Positions 22,532 to 29,494 of a stretch of 64,000 nt of DNA are shown in pieces. How positions within the stretch are numbered: the first letter of the stretch is position 1; every line of letters starts with the position of its first letter. Both the position numbers and the translations under genes were made by a program. Origin of the DNA: Rhodanobacter sp. 7MK24 (GTDB lineage: Bacteria > Pseudomonadota > Gammaproteobacteria > Xanthomonadales > Rhodanobacteraceae). The stretch spans positions 1 to 64,000 of the forward strand of contig NZ_JACYXL010000006.1 of NCBI RefSeq assembly GCF_014842995.1, in the 5' to 3' direction. The notes beneath the pieces are model-generated. The model saw only the letters and a program-made list of their open reading frames with translations. It had not been told where the DNA came from and did no database searches.

Positions 22532-23050
22532 ATGGAAACGTGCACAGTCAGGTGGTCACTATGGCGCAATGGGGTCGTGGCGTTGCTCGGCTTGACTCTG
22601 GCTGTGCCTGCTCTGCTGGTTCTCTTCACAAGTGACAAGGATCAAGGTGCCCTTTTGCTAGGTGCGTTGCTTTTCGGTCTTGTCGCCCTGCTGTTCGGTC
22701 GTCGGGCGCTTTATCGAAAGCCGGTCCTGGTTGTCGATGCGCAGGGCATGACCTTGCCGAGCTATGGACTGGTCCCATGGGATGACATCGATAGGGTCGG
22801 TGTAGCGCCGGGGCAGGCGGTCCTGATTTTCCCCAAGCGACCGGAAGCTTGGCAATCCAGGCTGCCAACCTTCTATGCCCTGATGTGGCGGCTGTTTCCA
22901 AAGCGACGCTGCCTAGGCGTATCCCTGCAGAACGTAGATACGCTCACGCCGACCATCTATGACGCCATAAAGACGCATCTCGCAAGTGAGAGCACGGGAA
23001 GCGGCCTGCTGGTACTCAAGCGCGGGTACAGTGCGGTGCCTATCTCTTGA
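22532..23050 (+). CDS. Small membrane protein of the STM3941 type
   Basis: A 172-residue protein with two transmembrane helices at about 12-30 and 38-57, then a cytoplasmic domain beginning KPVLVVDAQGMTLPSYGLVPWDDI. The two-helix hairpin and a strand ending in PWDDID are the pattern of STM3941-family proteins of unknown function. GGAGG before the ATG at 22532 supports the start. Base composition is below the local average, as for the next gene, suggesting a small acquired segment. Confidence 0.55.
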   Translation: METCTVRWSLWRNGVVALLGLTLAVPALLVLFTSDKDQGALLLGALLFGLVALLFGRRALYRKPVLVVDAQGMTLPSYGLVPWDDIDRVGVAPGQAVLIFPKRPEAWQSRLPTFYALMWRLFPKRRCLGVSLQNVDTLTPTIYDAIKTHLASESTGSGLLVLKRGYSAVPIS

Positions 23051-23178
23051 ATGGGCATGCGTACTCGAGTACCGCTATGTAGCCAAAATGGGGTATCGGC
23101 CAATGGCCGCTTTCGACTGCGGAAGCGGAAATCAGGGCGCTGTATGAGAGCTGCTTCCACCGATGAGATCGAGGTGGT

Positions 23179-23559
23179 TCAAGGGCCGCCCCTTTCTTCG
23201 CGCAAAAACACGCCGTCGCGCGAATATCTGAAAAGATGGGCGCTGTCTGGTGCGCAGCACTGAGGATCCGCTTTCCCGAAATAGGGCCACGCGAAAACGA
23301 TCCCCTGGTTGTCCATGAGCACTGCATCCAGCCTGCACCCGTCAACGGAATCATCCGACGGATGGCAGAAGGTTGACGAGTCCTTTTCCGCCAACGCAAG
23401 TATGTCCCGTTCGTTGGGCGGGTGAAGCATAGGAACGGCGCTCTTCGCACGAAGTGCTTCCGTTTCTCTTTCCAGAAATTCGGAATGCCGCCGTTCGCTC
23501 GTTCGCACGCATAAATGGATGGCGCCCATCACGAGGAGTATCGCGCCGACCTCGGCCAC
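23179..23559 (-). CDS. Uncharacterised small protein with one N-terminal membrane helix
   Basis: About 126 residues. A hydrophobic N-terminal segment (AEVGAILLVMGAIHLCV) precedes a charged region ending in REERGGP. I recognise no family. The start is doubtful: only a GTG is available at 23559, although the frame stays open upstream with protein-like sequence. A good ribosome site and ATG just above (near 23621) are in another frame. The N-terminus may therefore have a frameshift. Lower GC than neighbours. Confidence 0.4.
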   Translation of the reverse strand: MAEVGAILLVMGAIHLCVRTSERRHSEFLERETEALRAKSAVPMLHPPNERDILALAEKDSSTFCHPSDDSVDGCRLDAVLMDNQGIVFAWPYFGKADPQCCAPDSAHLFRYSRDGVFLREERGGP

Positions 23560-23698
23560 GACTACCTTCCAGTTCGTGGGCCATCCTTGGTTGTGTTCAT
23601 CGAGCCAGCTGGACTCGCCATGTTTGCAAAGGTCCGCCTGGGTCGAAAATGGATCTCAAGTATTGCGTTGCAGGCACTCTGCCTTTGCAGGCAAGGCC

Positions 23699-24367
23699 TC
23701 AGGCAAACAGCGCCTTGAGACCAGCGACAGCGATCTGCAGGCCGATGCAGAAGATGAAGAACGCGATCAGCCGGTTGAAGATCTTCTCGCCCTGCGAGCC
23801 GAGGTAGCGCTCGATGCGTTGCGTGTTGAGGTAGAACACATACACCAGCGCGCACATCGCCACGATGGCGAGCAGGATCGCCGCCATGTTGAGCGCCAGT
23901 TGGCGCAGGTCGGCGTCGGCGCCATGCGCGCTCAGGGTCAGCAGCACCGAGATGGTGCCCGCGCCGGTGGTCAACGGGAACGTCAGGGGATAGAACAGCA
24001 GGTTGTCGATATTCTTGTGCCTGGGCTCCGCAACATCGCCGCTGCTGTTGCTGTCGGCGCTGTCGTCCTTGTCGGAGGTAAGGAAGCCCCAGCCCATCTT
24101 GCAGATCATGATGCCGCCGGCCAGCTGCACCACGGGAATCGACAGTCCGAACAGCTTCAGCACCCACTCGCCGGCGATCAGCGTGACGGTGCAGATGCAG
24201 AACGCGTACAGCGTGATCTTGCCTACCGCCTGCTTCTTGCTCGCCTTGTCCAGTTGCGAAAGGTAGGGCATCACCACGAAGGCGGTGCCGATGGGATTCA
24301 CCACCGGGAACAGCGCCACCACGCCGATGAAAAGCAGGTGGATGAAAGTGTGGATTTCGGAGGCCAT
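23699..24367 (-). CDS. MarC family integral membrane protein
   Basis: A 222-residue protein with six hydrophobic segments. Conserved MarC-type blocks are FPVVNPIGTAFVVMPYL near the N-terminus, AGGIMICKMGW mid-protein and FPLTTGAGTISVLLTLSA in the second half. An unusual hydrophilic loop rich in Asp/Ser (DKDDSADSNSSGD) lies between helices three and four. The biochemical function of the family is not settled. The start at 24367 excludes upstream codons that belong to the dispersed repeat. Confidence 0.85.
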   Translation of the reverse strand: MASEIHTFIHLLFIGVVALFPVVNPIGTAFVVMPYLSQLDKASKKQAVGKITLYAFCICTVTLIAGEWVLKLFGLSIPVVQLAGGIMICKMGWGFLTSDKDDSADSNSSGDVAEPRHKNIDNLLFYPLTFPLTTGAGTISVLLTLSAHGADADLRQLALNMAAILLAIVAMCALVYVFYLNTQRIERYLGSQGEKIFNRLIAFFIFCIGLQIAVAGLKALFA

Positions 24368-24488
24368 GCCCGGCGGATCCCCTGGCGAGAGTGGGTTGCG
24401 CGGCCCGGCGAGGTCGGCCATGCGCGGCGGATGTGCATGATACCGCCGTGCAGGTACAAGCTTTTTGAGAGACGTTTGGCTGCTGCTC

Positions 24489-24574
24489 GTCATCCCGGCG
24501 CAGGCCGGGATCCAGTGGCGATTACGCTTGTCCAAACCATGCGGTCGCTGGATTCCGGCCCGCGCCGGAATGAC
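24489..24574. repeat. Dispersed palindromic repeat, copy B
   Basis: Arms GTCATCCCGGCGCAGGCCGG and CTGGATTCCGGCCCGCGCCG enclose a spacer that starts GCGATTACGC, as in copy A. The two copies share more than 80 percent of bases by eye, including the spacer start. It lies between the MarC and GH42 genes and could act as a transcript-end structure. Confidence 0.85.
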
Positions 24575-24608
24575 GAGAAAACGGCAGGGTGTGCTTACGG
24601 GACAGCGT

Positions 24609-26738
24609 CTACTTCGTGCCTTCCTTCCAGATCAGTACGCCGGCAGGCGCCAGCGGCACCTGGCCGTCCACGACATGCGCGGAAGCGGGCAGCTGCAGGT
24701 CGAACGGTCTGGGGTTGTAGCTCACCATGAAGTCGTAGCCGCCGCGCCAGTCGTGGAACACGCCAGCAGGCAAGTCTTCGATGGGCACGCCGGCATTCTG
24801 GTAGACGCCGCGCACGATCGCACGCTCCAGCTCGCCGTCGTCGGTGGAGACACCGATCATGGTGACCGTGCCCTTGCCCAGCTTGCGCGTGGTCGCCGCG
24901 GCCTTGCCGGCGTAGTAGTGGTCGGCATAGGTGGCGAGCACTTCGGTGCCGGGGCGTGGCGTGAGAATGTCGGCCCAGCGGTGCCAGGCGTGTGTCTTGC
25001 CGCTGGCTTTCACCTCGGCGTCGACGCTGGGCGGCAGCATGTCGAAGCCGTCCACGTCGTCGCCGATCAGGTCGAGGATGGGTGCGTACCACGGCCCTTC
25101 GGGAAACTGGCCCAGCTCGTTCTTCTGTCCGGTGCGGCTGGTGAGGATGAGGTGGCCGCCCTGTTCCACGTAGCGTTTCCACTTTGCCGCCAGCGCGGGG
25201 CTCACCATCTGGTAGGCCGGCGCGATGAGGAAGGGGTAGCGGCTGAAGTCGCTGTCCTCGGCGATGAAGTCCATCGGCGCGCCGGTGGTCTGTACCGCCA
25301 GCGTGTAGCCGTTGCGGTAGGCCCAGGTGTTCCACAGCGTGGTCTGCGGCTGGATTTCCAGGTCCCAGAACACGTCCTGGTTCCACAGGTAGCCGGTGTA
25401 GCGCGCGGCGAGGCGCTCCGGCAGCTTCGCTGACGGATCGAGCTTGCCCTCGAACGCCTTGATGTCGCGCAGGGTGTCGGTGAATTCGCGCCCGGTGCGC
25501 GAGAGCGTCACGCCGTCGGTGCCCACGATGCCCTCGTGGTACATCTCGCTGCCGCGCAACGGGTGGCGGTAGCGATAGGTGGCGAGCAGGGAGGCGCCGG
25601 AGGCGAAGGCATGCCACATCCACATACTGATTGCGCCAGGCATGGGTTGCGGGTTGATCGAAGCCCAGTTCACCTGGCCGGGCTGCAGCTCCATCACGCC
25701 GAAGGTGCCGTTGACGGGACGGAAATAGGCGGCGGCCTCCATCAGGTTCGCGGGCTTGCCGACGGCGTAGCTGTCGCCGCCCAGCACGTTGGTGCCGGCA
25801 ACCGGGTAGAGCGTGAAGGTGGGGAAGTCGAGGTCGCGCGTGCGGCGCGGGTCGGTGTCGGTGCTGACGTTGGTGTAGTCGGTGGTCACCCACTGCCGAT
25901 GGCCGGCGTACTTGTGGATGATGTCGGCCTGGTCGTCGAGGAATTGCGCCTGCGTATCGGCGCGGAAGCGTGCAAGGTCGAGCACGGCGTGCGGGCTCAG
26001 TTTGTCCTCGGCGGCCAGCGTGGTGTTGGGCAGCAGCACTTCGTCGAAGCTGCCGTAGCGCGTGCTCCAGAACGAGCCGGCCCATACCGCGTTCATCGCA
26101 TCGACGGTGCCGTACTTCTTGCGCAGCCAGTCCTGGAAGGCCTTGCGTGCGCTGTCGCTGAAGTCGGGGAAGGTACTGGGCTCGTTGTCGATCTGCCAGC
26201 CCCACACGCGCGGATCGTGGCCGTAGCGCTGCGCCATCGCCGTGACGATCTTCGCCACGAAGGCTTTGTAGGTGGGATCGGTCAGCGACACTTCGGCGCG
26301 GATGCCGTGCTCGTGGCGCTGGCCGTGCTCGTCGACGCGATACACCTGCGGGTAGCGCTGGCCCATCCAGCTCGGTACCGCCGCCGAAGGCGTGCCCAGG
26401 ATCACGCGCAGGCCCGCCGCGTGCGCCAGCGCGATGGCGTGGTCCAGCCAGGTGAAGTCGTACTGGCCTTCCTTCGGCTCCAGGTAGGTCCAGCTGAACT
26501 CGGCCATGTGCGTGAAATCGAAGCCCAGCTTGGCCATGCCGTCGAAGTCGCGCTGCCATTGTGCTTCTGGCCACTGCTTCGGGTAGTAGTAGACGCCGAA
26601 ACTCATCTGCTCCCGCTGGTGCAGCAGCGCCGCGCCCTGCAGATGCGCGTGTTGCGGGTTGCCGGCATCAGCGGGAGCGGCAACAGCCGCGGTGGCGACG
26701 GCGGCGGCGAGCAGCGTGGCGAGCAGGGGTTTGAGCAT
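24609..26738 (-). CDS. Secreted GH42 beta-galactosidase
   Basis: A 709-residue protein with signal peptide, then the GH42 barrel from FGVYYYPKQWPEAQW. The acid/base Glu is in GWQIDNEPS (about residue 186) and the nucleophile Glu in GVMELQPGQVNWA (about 350). A trimerisation-like domain and a small C-terminal beta domain follow. GH42 enzymes remove terminal beta-galactose; the signal peptide places this one in the periplasm or outside. It is divergent from the hydroxylysine-kinase-like gene, with the TTGTAATAC operator motif in the 71 bases between. In context I infer that it may cleave galactose from galactosyl-hydroxylysine; plant galactan oligosaccharides are the main alternative. Confidence 0.9.
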   Translation of the reverse strand: MLKPLLATLLAAAVATAAVAAPADAGNPQHAHLQGAALLHQREQMSFGVYYYPKQWPEAQWQRDFDGMAKLGFDFTHMAEFSWTYLEPKEGQYDFTWLDHAIALAHAAGLRVILGTPSAAVPSWMGQRYPQVYRVDEHGQRHEHGIRAEVSLTDPTYKAFVAKIVTAMAQRYGHDPRVWGWQIDNEPSTFPDFSDSARKAFQDWLRKKYGTVDAMNAVWAGSFWSTRYGSFDEVLLPNTTLAAEDKLSPHAVLDLARFRADTQAQFLDDQADIIHKYAGHRQWVTTDYTNVSTDTDPRRTRDLDFPTFTLYPVAGTNVLGGDSYAVGKPANLMEAAAYFRPVNGTFGVMELQPGQVNWASINPQPMPGAISMWMWHAFASGASLLATYRYRHPLRGSEMYHEGIVGTDGVTLSRTGREFTDTLRDIKAFEGKLDPSAKLPERLAARYTGYLWNQDVFWDLEIQPQTTLWNTWAYRNGYTLAVQTTGAPMDFIAEDSDFSRYPFLIAPAYQMVSPALAAKWKRYVEQGGHLILTSRTGQKNELGQFPEGPWYAPILDLIGDDVDGFDMLPPSVDAEVKASGKTHAWHRWADILTPRPGTEVLATYADHYYAGKAAATTRKLGKGTVTMIGVSTDDGELERAIVRGVYQNAGVPIEDLPAGVFHDWRGGYDFMVSYNPRPFDLQLPASAHVVDGQVPLAPAGVLIWKEGTK

Positions 26739-26768
26739 GGATTTGCCTCGGGTCGAGGTTGTGTATAT

Positions 26769-26780
26769 TTGTAATACTAT
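26769..26780. promoter_or_regulatory. Operator-like motif between GH42 and the kinase gene
   Basis: TTGTAATACTAT lies about 30 bases from both divergent starts, in a short AT-rich island. The same 9-mer TTGTAATAC is present at 29355 and close variants at 29335 and 43856. The last precedes a DgoR-like GntR gene, so this is a candidate binding site for that regulator, able to control both directions. Confidence 0.6.
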
Positions 26781-26809
26781 ATGCCTTTCCGTCACGAGGG
26801 TGCTCGCCC

Positions 26810-27832
26810 GTGTCCACCTTGTCCCCCGAAGCTGCGCTGGCGTTGGCCGACAGGTATTGGCGCGTGTGTGGCGAGGTGCGTGCGCTGCCATCGTATGCCG
26901 ACCAGAATTTCCGCATCAGCGGCGAGCACGGCGACTACGTATTGAAGGTGGCGCACCCGTCGTGGGCCTACGCCGACCTGGATCTGGAAAACCAGGCCAT
27001 GTTGACCCTGGCTGCGCGCGAACCCTCGCTGCAATGGCCGCGCGTGATGTCCAGCATCGATGGCGAGCACTTGCTGGCGTTGTTTATGGAAGATGGCGTG
27101 CAGCATGTGCGCATGCTGAGCTTCGTGCCTGGCATGACCTATGCCGAGGCTATCACCGCGGTGTCGCCCAATCGCCGCCCGGCATTGCACGAAAGCCTGG
27201 GCCGGGCCGTGGGCCTGCTGATCCGCGGTCTCGCGGATTTCCGGCACCCTGCTGCGGGCCGCGCGCAGGACTGGAACCTGATGAGTCTGCCTGCGGTACG
27301 CGGCGAGATCGCCCATATCGAGGACGCAGCGCTGCGCGCCATCGTGGCGGCGCAGGCGGAATCATTCTGCGCGAAGCTGCCGGTGTGGCGCGCACAATTG
27401 CCGATCACCGTGCTGCACAACGACGCCAACGACCTCAACGTGATCGTGGTGCTGGACGGGCAGGGTGGCGGCAAGGTCGACGCGATCATCGACTTCGGCG
27501 ACATGTGCACCAGCTTCCGACTGTGCGAACTCGCCATCGCCTGCACCTATGCCATGCAGCACGAGGCCGATCCCGTGGCCTGCGCGCAGGCGATCGTGCG
27601 CGGCTGCCTCGACCTGTGCCCGCTGACGCGGGTCGAGCTGGAACAACTGTACGACTTCATCGTCGCGCGCCTCTGCCACAGTGTGCTGATGGCCACGCGT
27701 GCACACCGCCAGCAGCCGGACAATCCCTTCGTGCTGGTGTCGCAACAGGGCGTGCGCGCGTTGCTGCATACGCTTGCCGGCATCGACCCGAATGCCATCG
27801 TCGCCCCTTTCCTGGAAACCTGCCATGAGTGA
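26810..27832 (+). CDS. Hydroxylysine-kinase-like phosphotransferase (APH fold)
   Basis: A 340-residue kinase of the aminoglycoside phosphotransferase fold. Diagnostic blocks are shared with human hydroxylysine kinase (HYKK/AGPHD1): LPSYADQNF near residue 27 (human LPSYDDQNF), the catalytic loop LHNDANDLNVIV (human NHGDLNDHN), the metal motif IIDFGDM (human ILDFGDM), and near the end FIVARLCHSVLMAT (human LVCSRFCQSLVMAA). HYKK uses GTP to phosphorylate 5-hydroxylysine. The GTG at 26810 with GAGGG before it is preferred, because longer frames would run through the operator. The stop overlaps the next gene by 8 bases, and the next gene encodes the matching phospho-lyase. An ethanolamine or other amino-alcohol kinase is the alternative. 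Confidence 0.72.
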   Translation: MSTLSPEAALALADRYWRVCGEVRALPSYADQNFRISGEHGDYVLKVAHPSWAYADLDLENQAMLTLAAREPSLQWPRVMSSIDGEHLLALFMEDGVQHVRMLSFVPGMTYAEAITAVSPNRRPALHESLGRAVGLLIRGLADFRHPAAGRAQDWNLMSLPAVRGEIAHIEDAALRAIVAAQAESFCAKLPVWRAQLPITVLHNDANDLNVIVVLDGQGGGKVDAIIDFGDMCTSFRLCELAIACTYAMQHEADPVACAQAIVRGCLDLCPLTRVELEQLYDFIVARLCHSVLMATRAHRQQPDNPFVLVSQQGVRALLHTLAGIDPNAIVAPFLETCHE

Positions 27833-29159
27833 TCGCACCGTCGCCGAAACCGTCCTTGGCGGTGTACCCGCGCGCGGCAATGCCGAGCTGCTGGACCTGC
27901 GCAAGCGTTATCTCAACCCCACGCTCAGCGTGTCCTACCGCGAGCCGCTGAAGATTGTGCGTGGCGAAGGCGTATGGCTGTACGACCAGCATGGCGAGGC
28001 CTACCTCGACATGGTCAACAACGTCTGTCACGTCGGGCATTGCCATCCGCGCGTGGTGGCGGCCGGACAGGCGCAGATGGCGCGACTCAACACCAACACG
28101 CGCTACCTGCACGACAACATCGTCGAGTATGCGATGCGCCTTGTGGCGACGCTGCCGGCGCCGCTGTCGGTGGTATTCCTCACCAATTCGGGCACCGAGG
28201 CGAACGACCTTGCGCTGCGCCTCGCGCGCGCCCACACCAGAAAGCGCGGTGTGCTGGTGCTCGACCACGCCTACCACGGTCATTCGCCGTCGATGGTCGA
28301 GTTGAGCCCGTACAAGTTCAACGGCAAGGGCGGCGAGGGGCAGGTGGCGCACGTCGGCGTGGTCGGCATGCCGGACGTCTACCAGGGCGCGTTCCGCGAT
28401 CCGGCCGCTGCAGGCAGGCGCTACGCCGATTTGCTGCCTGCCGAGATCGCGGGGTTGCGCGAACGTGGCTTCGATCCAGCGGTGTTCTATTGCGAATCGC
28501 TGCTCGGCTGCGGCGGTCAGATCGTGCTTCCCGACGGCTACCTGAGCGAAGCCTACGCCATCGTGCGCGCCGCCGGTGGTCTCTGCCTCGCGGACGAAGT
28601 GCAGGTGGGTTTCGGCCGCGCTGGCGACCACTTCTGGGCCTTCGAGCGGCAGGGCGTGGTGCCGGACATCCTCACCGTGGGCAAGCCCATCGGCAATGGC
28701 CACCCCATCGGCGCCGTGGTCACCACGCCGGAGATCGCCGCCAGCTTCGTCACCGGCATGGAGTACTTCAACACCTTCGGTGGCAATCCGGTGTCCTGCG
28801 CCATCGCGCTGGCCGTGCTCGACGTGATCCAGGAAGAGCGCCTGCAGGACAACGCGCAGGCGGTCGGCAACCTGCTGATGGACGGCCTGCGCGACCTGCA
28901 GCGCCGCCATGCCTGCATCGGCGACGTGCGCGGCTGCGGCCTGTTCATCGGCGCCGAACTGGTGAGCGATACCGCGGCGCGCACGCCCGACCGCGCCAAG
29001 GCCAGGCAGGTGGTCGAGGCGATGAAGGCGCGGCACGTGCTGCTTTCCACCGAAGGCCCTGCCGACAACGTGCTGAAGATCAAGCCGCCGGTGGTGTTCG
29101 GCCAACGCGACGCCGCGGAGTTCCTCGAAAAGCTCGATGCGGTGCTGCACGAAGGTTGA
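27825..29159 (+). CDS. 5-phosphohydroxylysine / ethanolamine-phosphate phospho-lyase-like class III PLP enzyme
   Basis: A 444-residue class III aminotransferase-fold protein. It resembles human PHYKPL closely throughout: KIVRGEGVWLYD, VCHVGHCHPRVV, NTNTRYLHDNIVEYA, NSGTEANDLALRLARAHT, DHAYHGHSPSM, DEVQVGFGR, EYFNTFGGNPVSCA and HVLLSTEGPADNVLKIKPP all have near matches. The PLP lysine is K287 in TVGKPIGNGHP. PHYKPL and its sister ETNPPL split phosphate and ammonia from phosphohydroxylysine or phosphoethanolamine rather than transaminate. Overlap with the kinase gene makes the pair a two-step unit: phosphorylate, then eliminate, giving 2-aminoadipate semialdehyde if the substrate is hydroxylysine. 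Substrate choice between the two sister activities cannot be made from sequence alone. Confidence 0.78.
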   Translation: MSDRTVAETVLGGVPARGNAELLDLRKRYLNPTLSVSYREPLKIVRGEGVWLYDQHGEAYLDMVNNVCHVGHCHPRVVAAGQAQMARLNTNTRYLHDNIVEYAMRLVATLPAPLSVVFLTNSGTEANDLALRLARAHTRKRGVLVLDHAYHGHSPSMVELSPYKFNGKGGEGQVAHVGVVGMPDVYQGAFRDPAAAGRRYADLLPAEIAGLRERGFDPAVFYCESLLGCGGQIVLPDGYLSEAYAIVRAAGGLCLADEVQVGFGRAGDHFWAFERQGVVPDILTVGKPIGNGHPIGAVVTTPEIAASFVTGMEYFNTFGGNPVSCAIALAVLDVIQEERLQDNAQAVGNLLMDGLRDLQRRHACIGDVRGCGLFIGAELVSDTAARTPDRAKARQVVEAMKARHVLLSTEGPADNVLKIKPPVVFGQRDAAEFLEKLDAVLHEG

Positions 29160-29187
29160 GCAGGCCGACTGTCGGTGAGAAAGGGCA

Positions 29188-29214
29188 ACGGGGCCGCAAG
29201 GCCCCGTCTTTGTT
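29188..29214 (+). terminator. Rho-independent terminator after the kinase/phospho-lyase pair
   Basis: ACGGGGCC-gcaa-GGCCCCGT forms a perfect 8-bp stem with a tetraloop, followed by CTTTGTTT. It ends the bicistronic unit and isolates the TonB receptor promoter downstream. Confidence 0.85.
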
Positions 29215-29334
29215 TGCTGGGTGCGTCCGTTGGCGGCCGCTTGTTCGATTCAAACGACGCGAAACATGACCATCTGGTCTGCCGTTCGGCTGCGAATGGA
29301 GGCTTTGCGCGCAGGCGCCATGACTATTTTCATA

Positions 29335-29366
29335 TTGTAGTATGAATAAACATTTTGTAATACGAT
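29335..29366. promoter_or_regulatory. Two operator-like motifs upstream of the TonB receptor
   Basis: TTGTAGTATGAA at 29335 and TTGTAATACGAT at 29355 are 20 bases apart, two helical turns, in an AT-rich island 130-160 bases before the receptor ATG at 29495. The second shares nine identical bases with the motif at 26769. Both resemble the TTGTAnTACA pattern found before the gntR gene, so the same regulator may control this receptor. Confidence 0.6.
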
Positions 29367-29494
29367 GCATCCACAGGCGTGGACTTCGCGTCCAAGCCGG
29401 CCGCTCCTAAAGAGGCGACAAGCCCGGTGAGCTGGTCCGTGCGAAACGCCTGCGCAGCAGCCAAGGCCAACAACTACTCCGGGAGGGGACCAAC

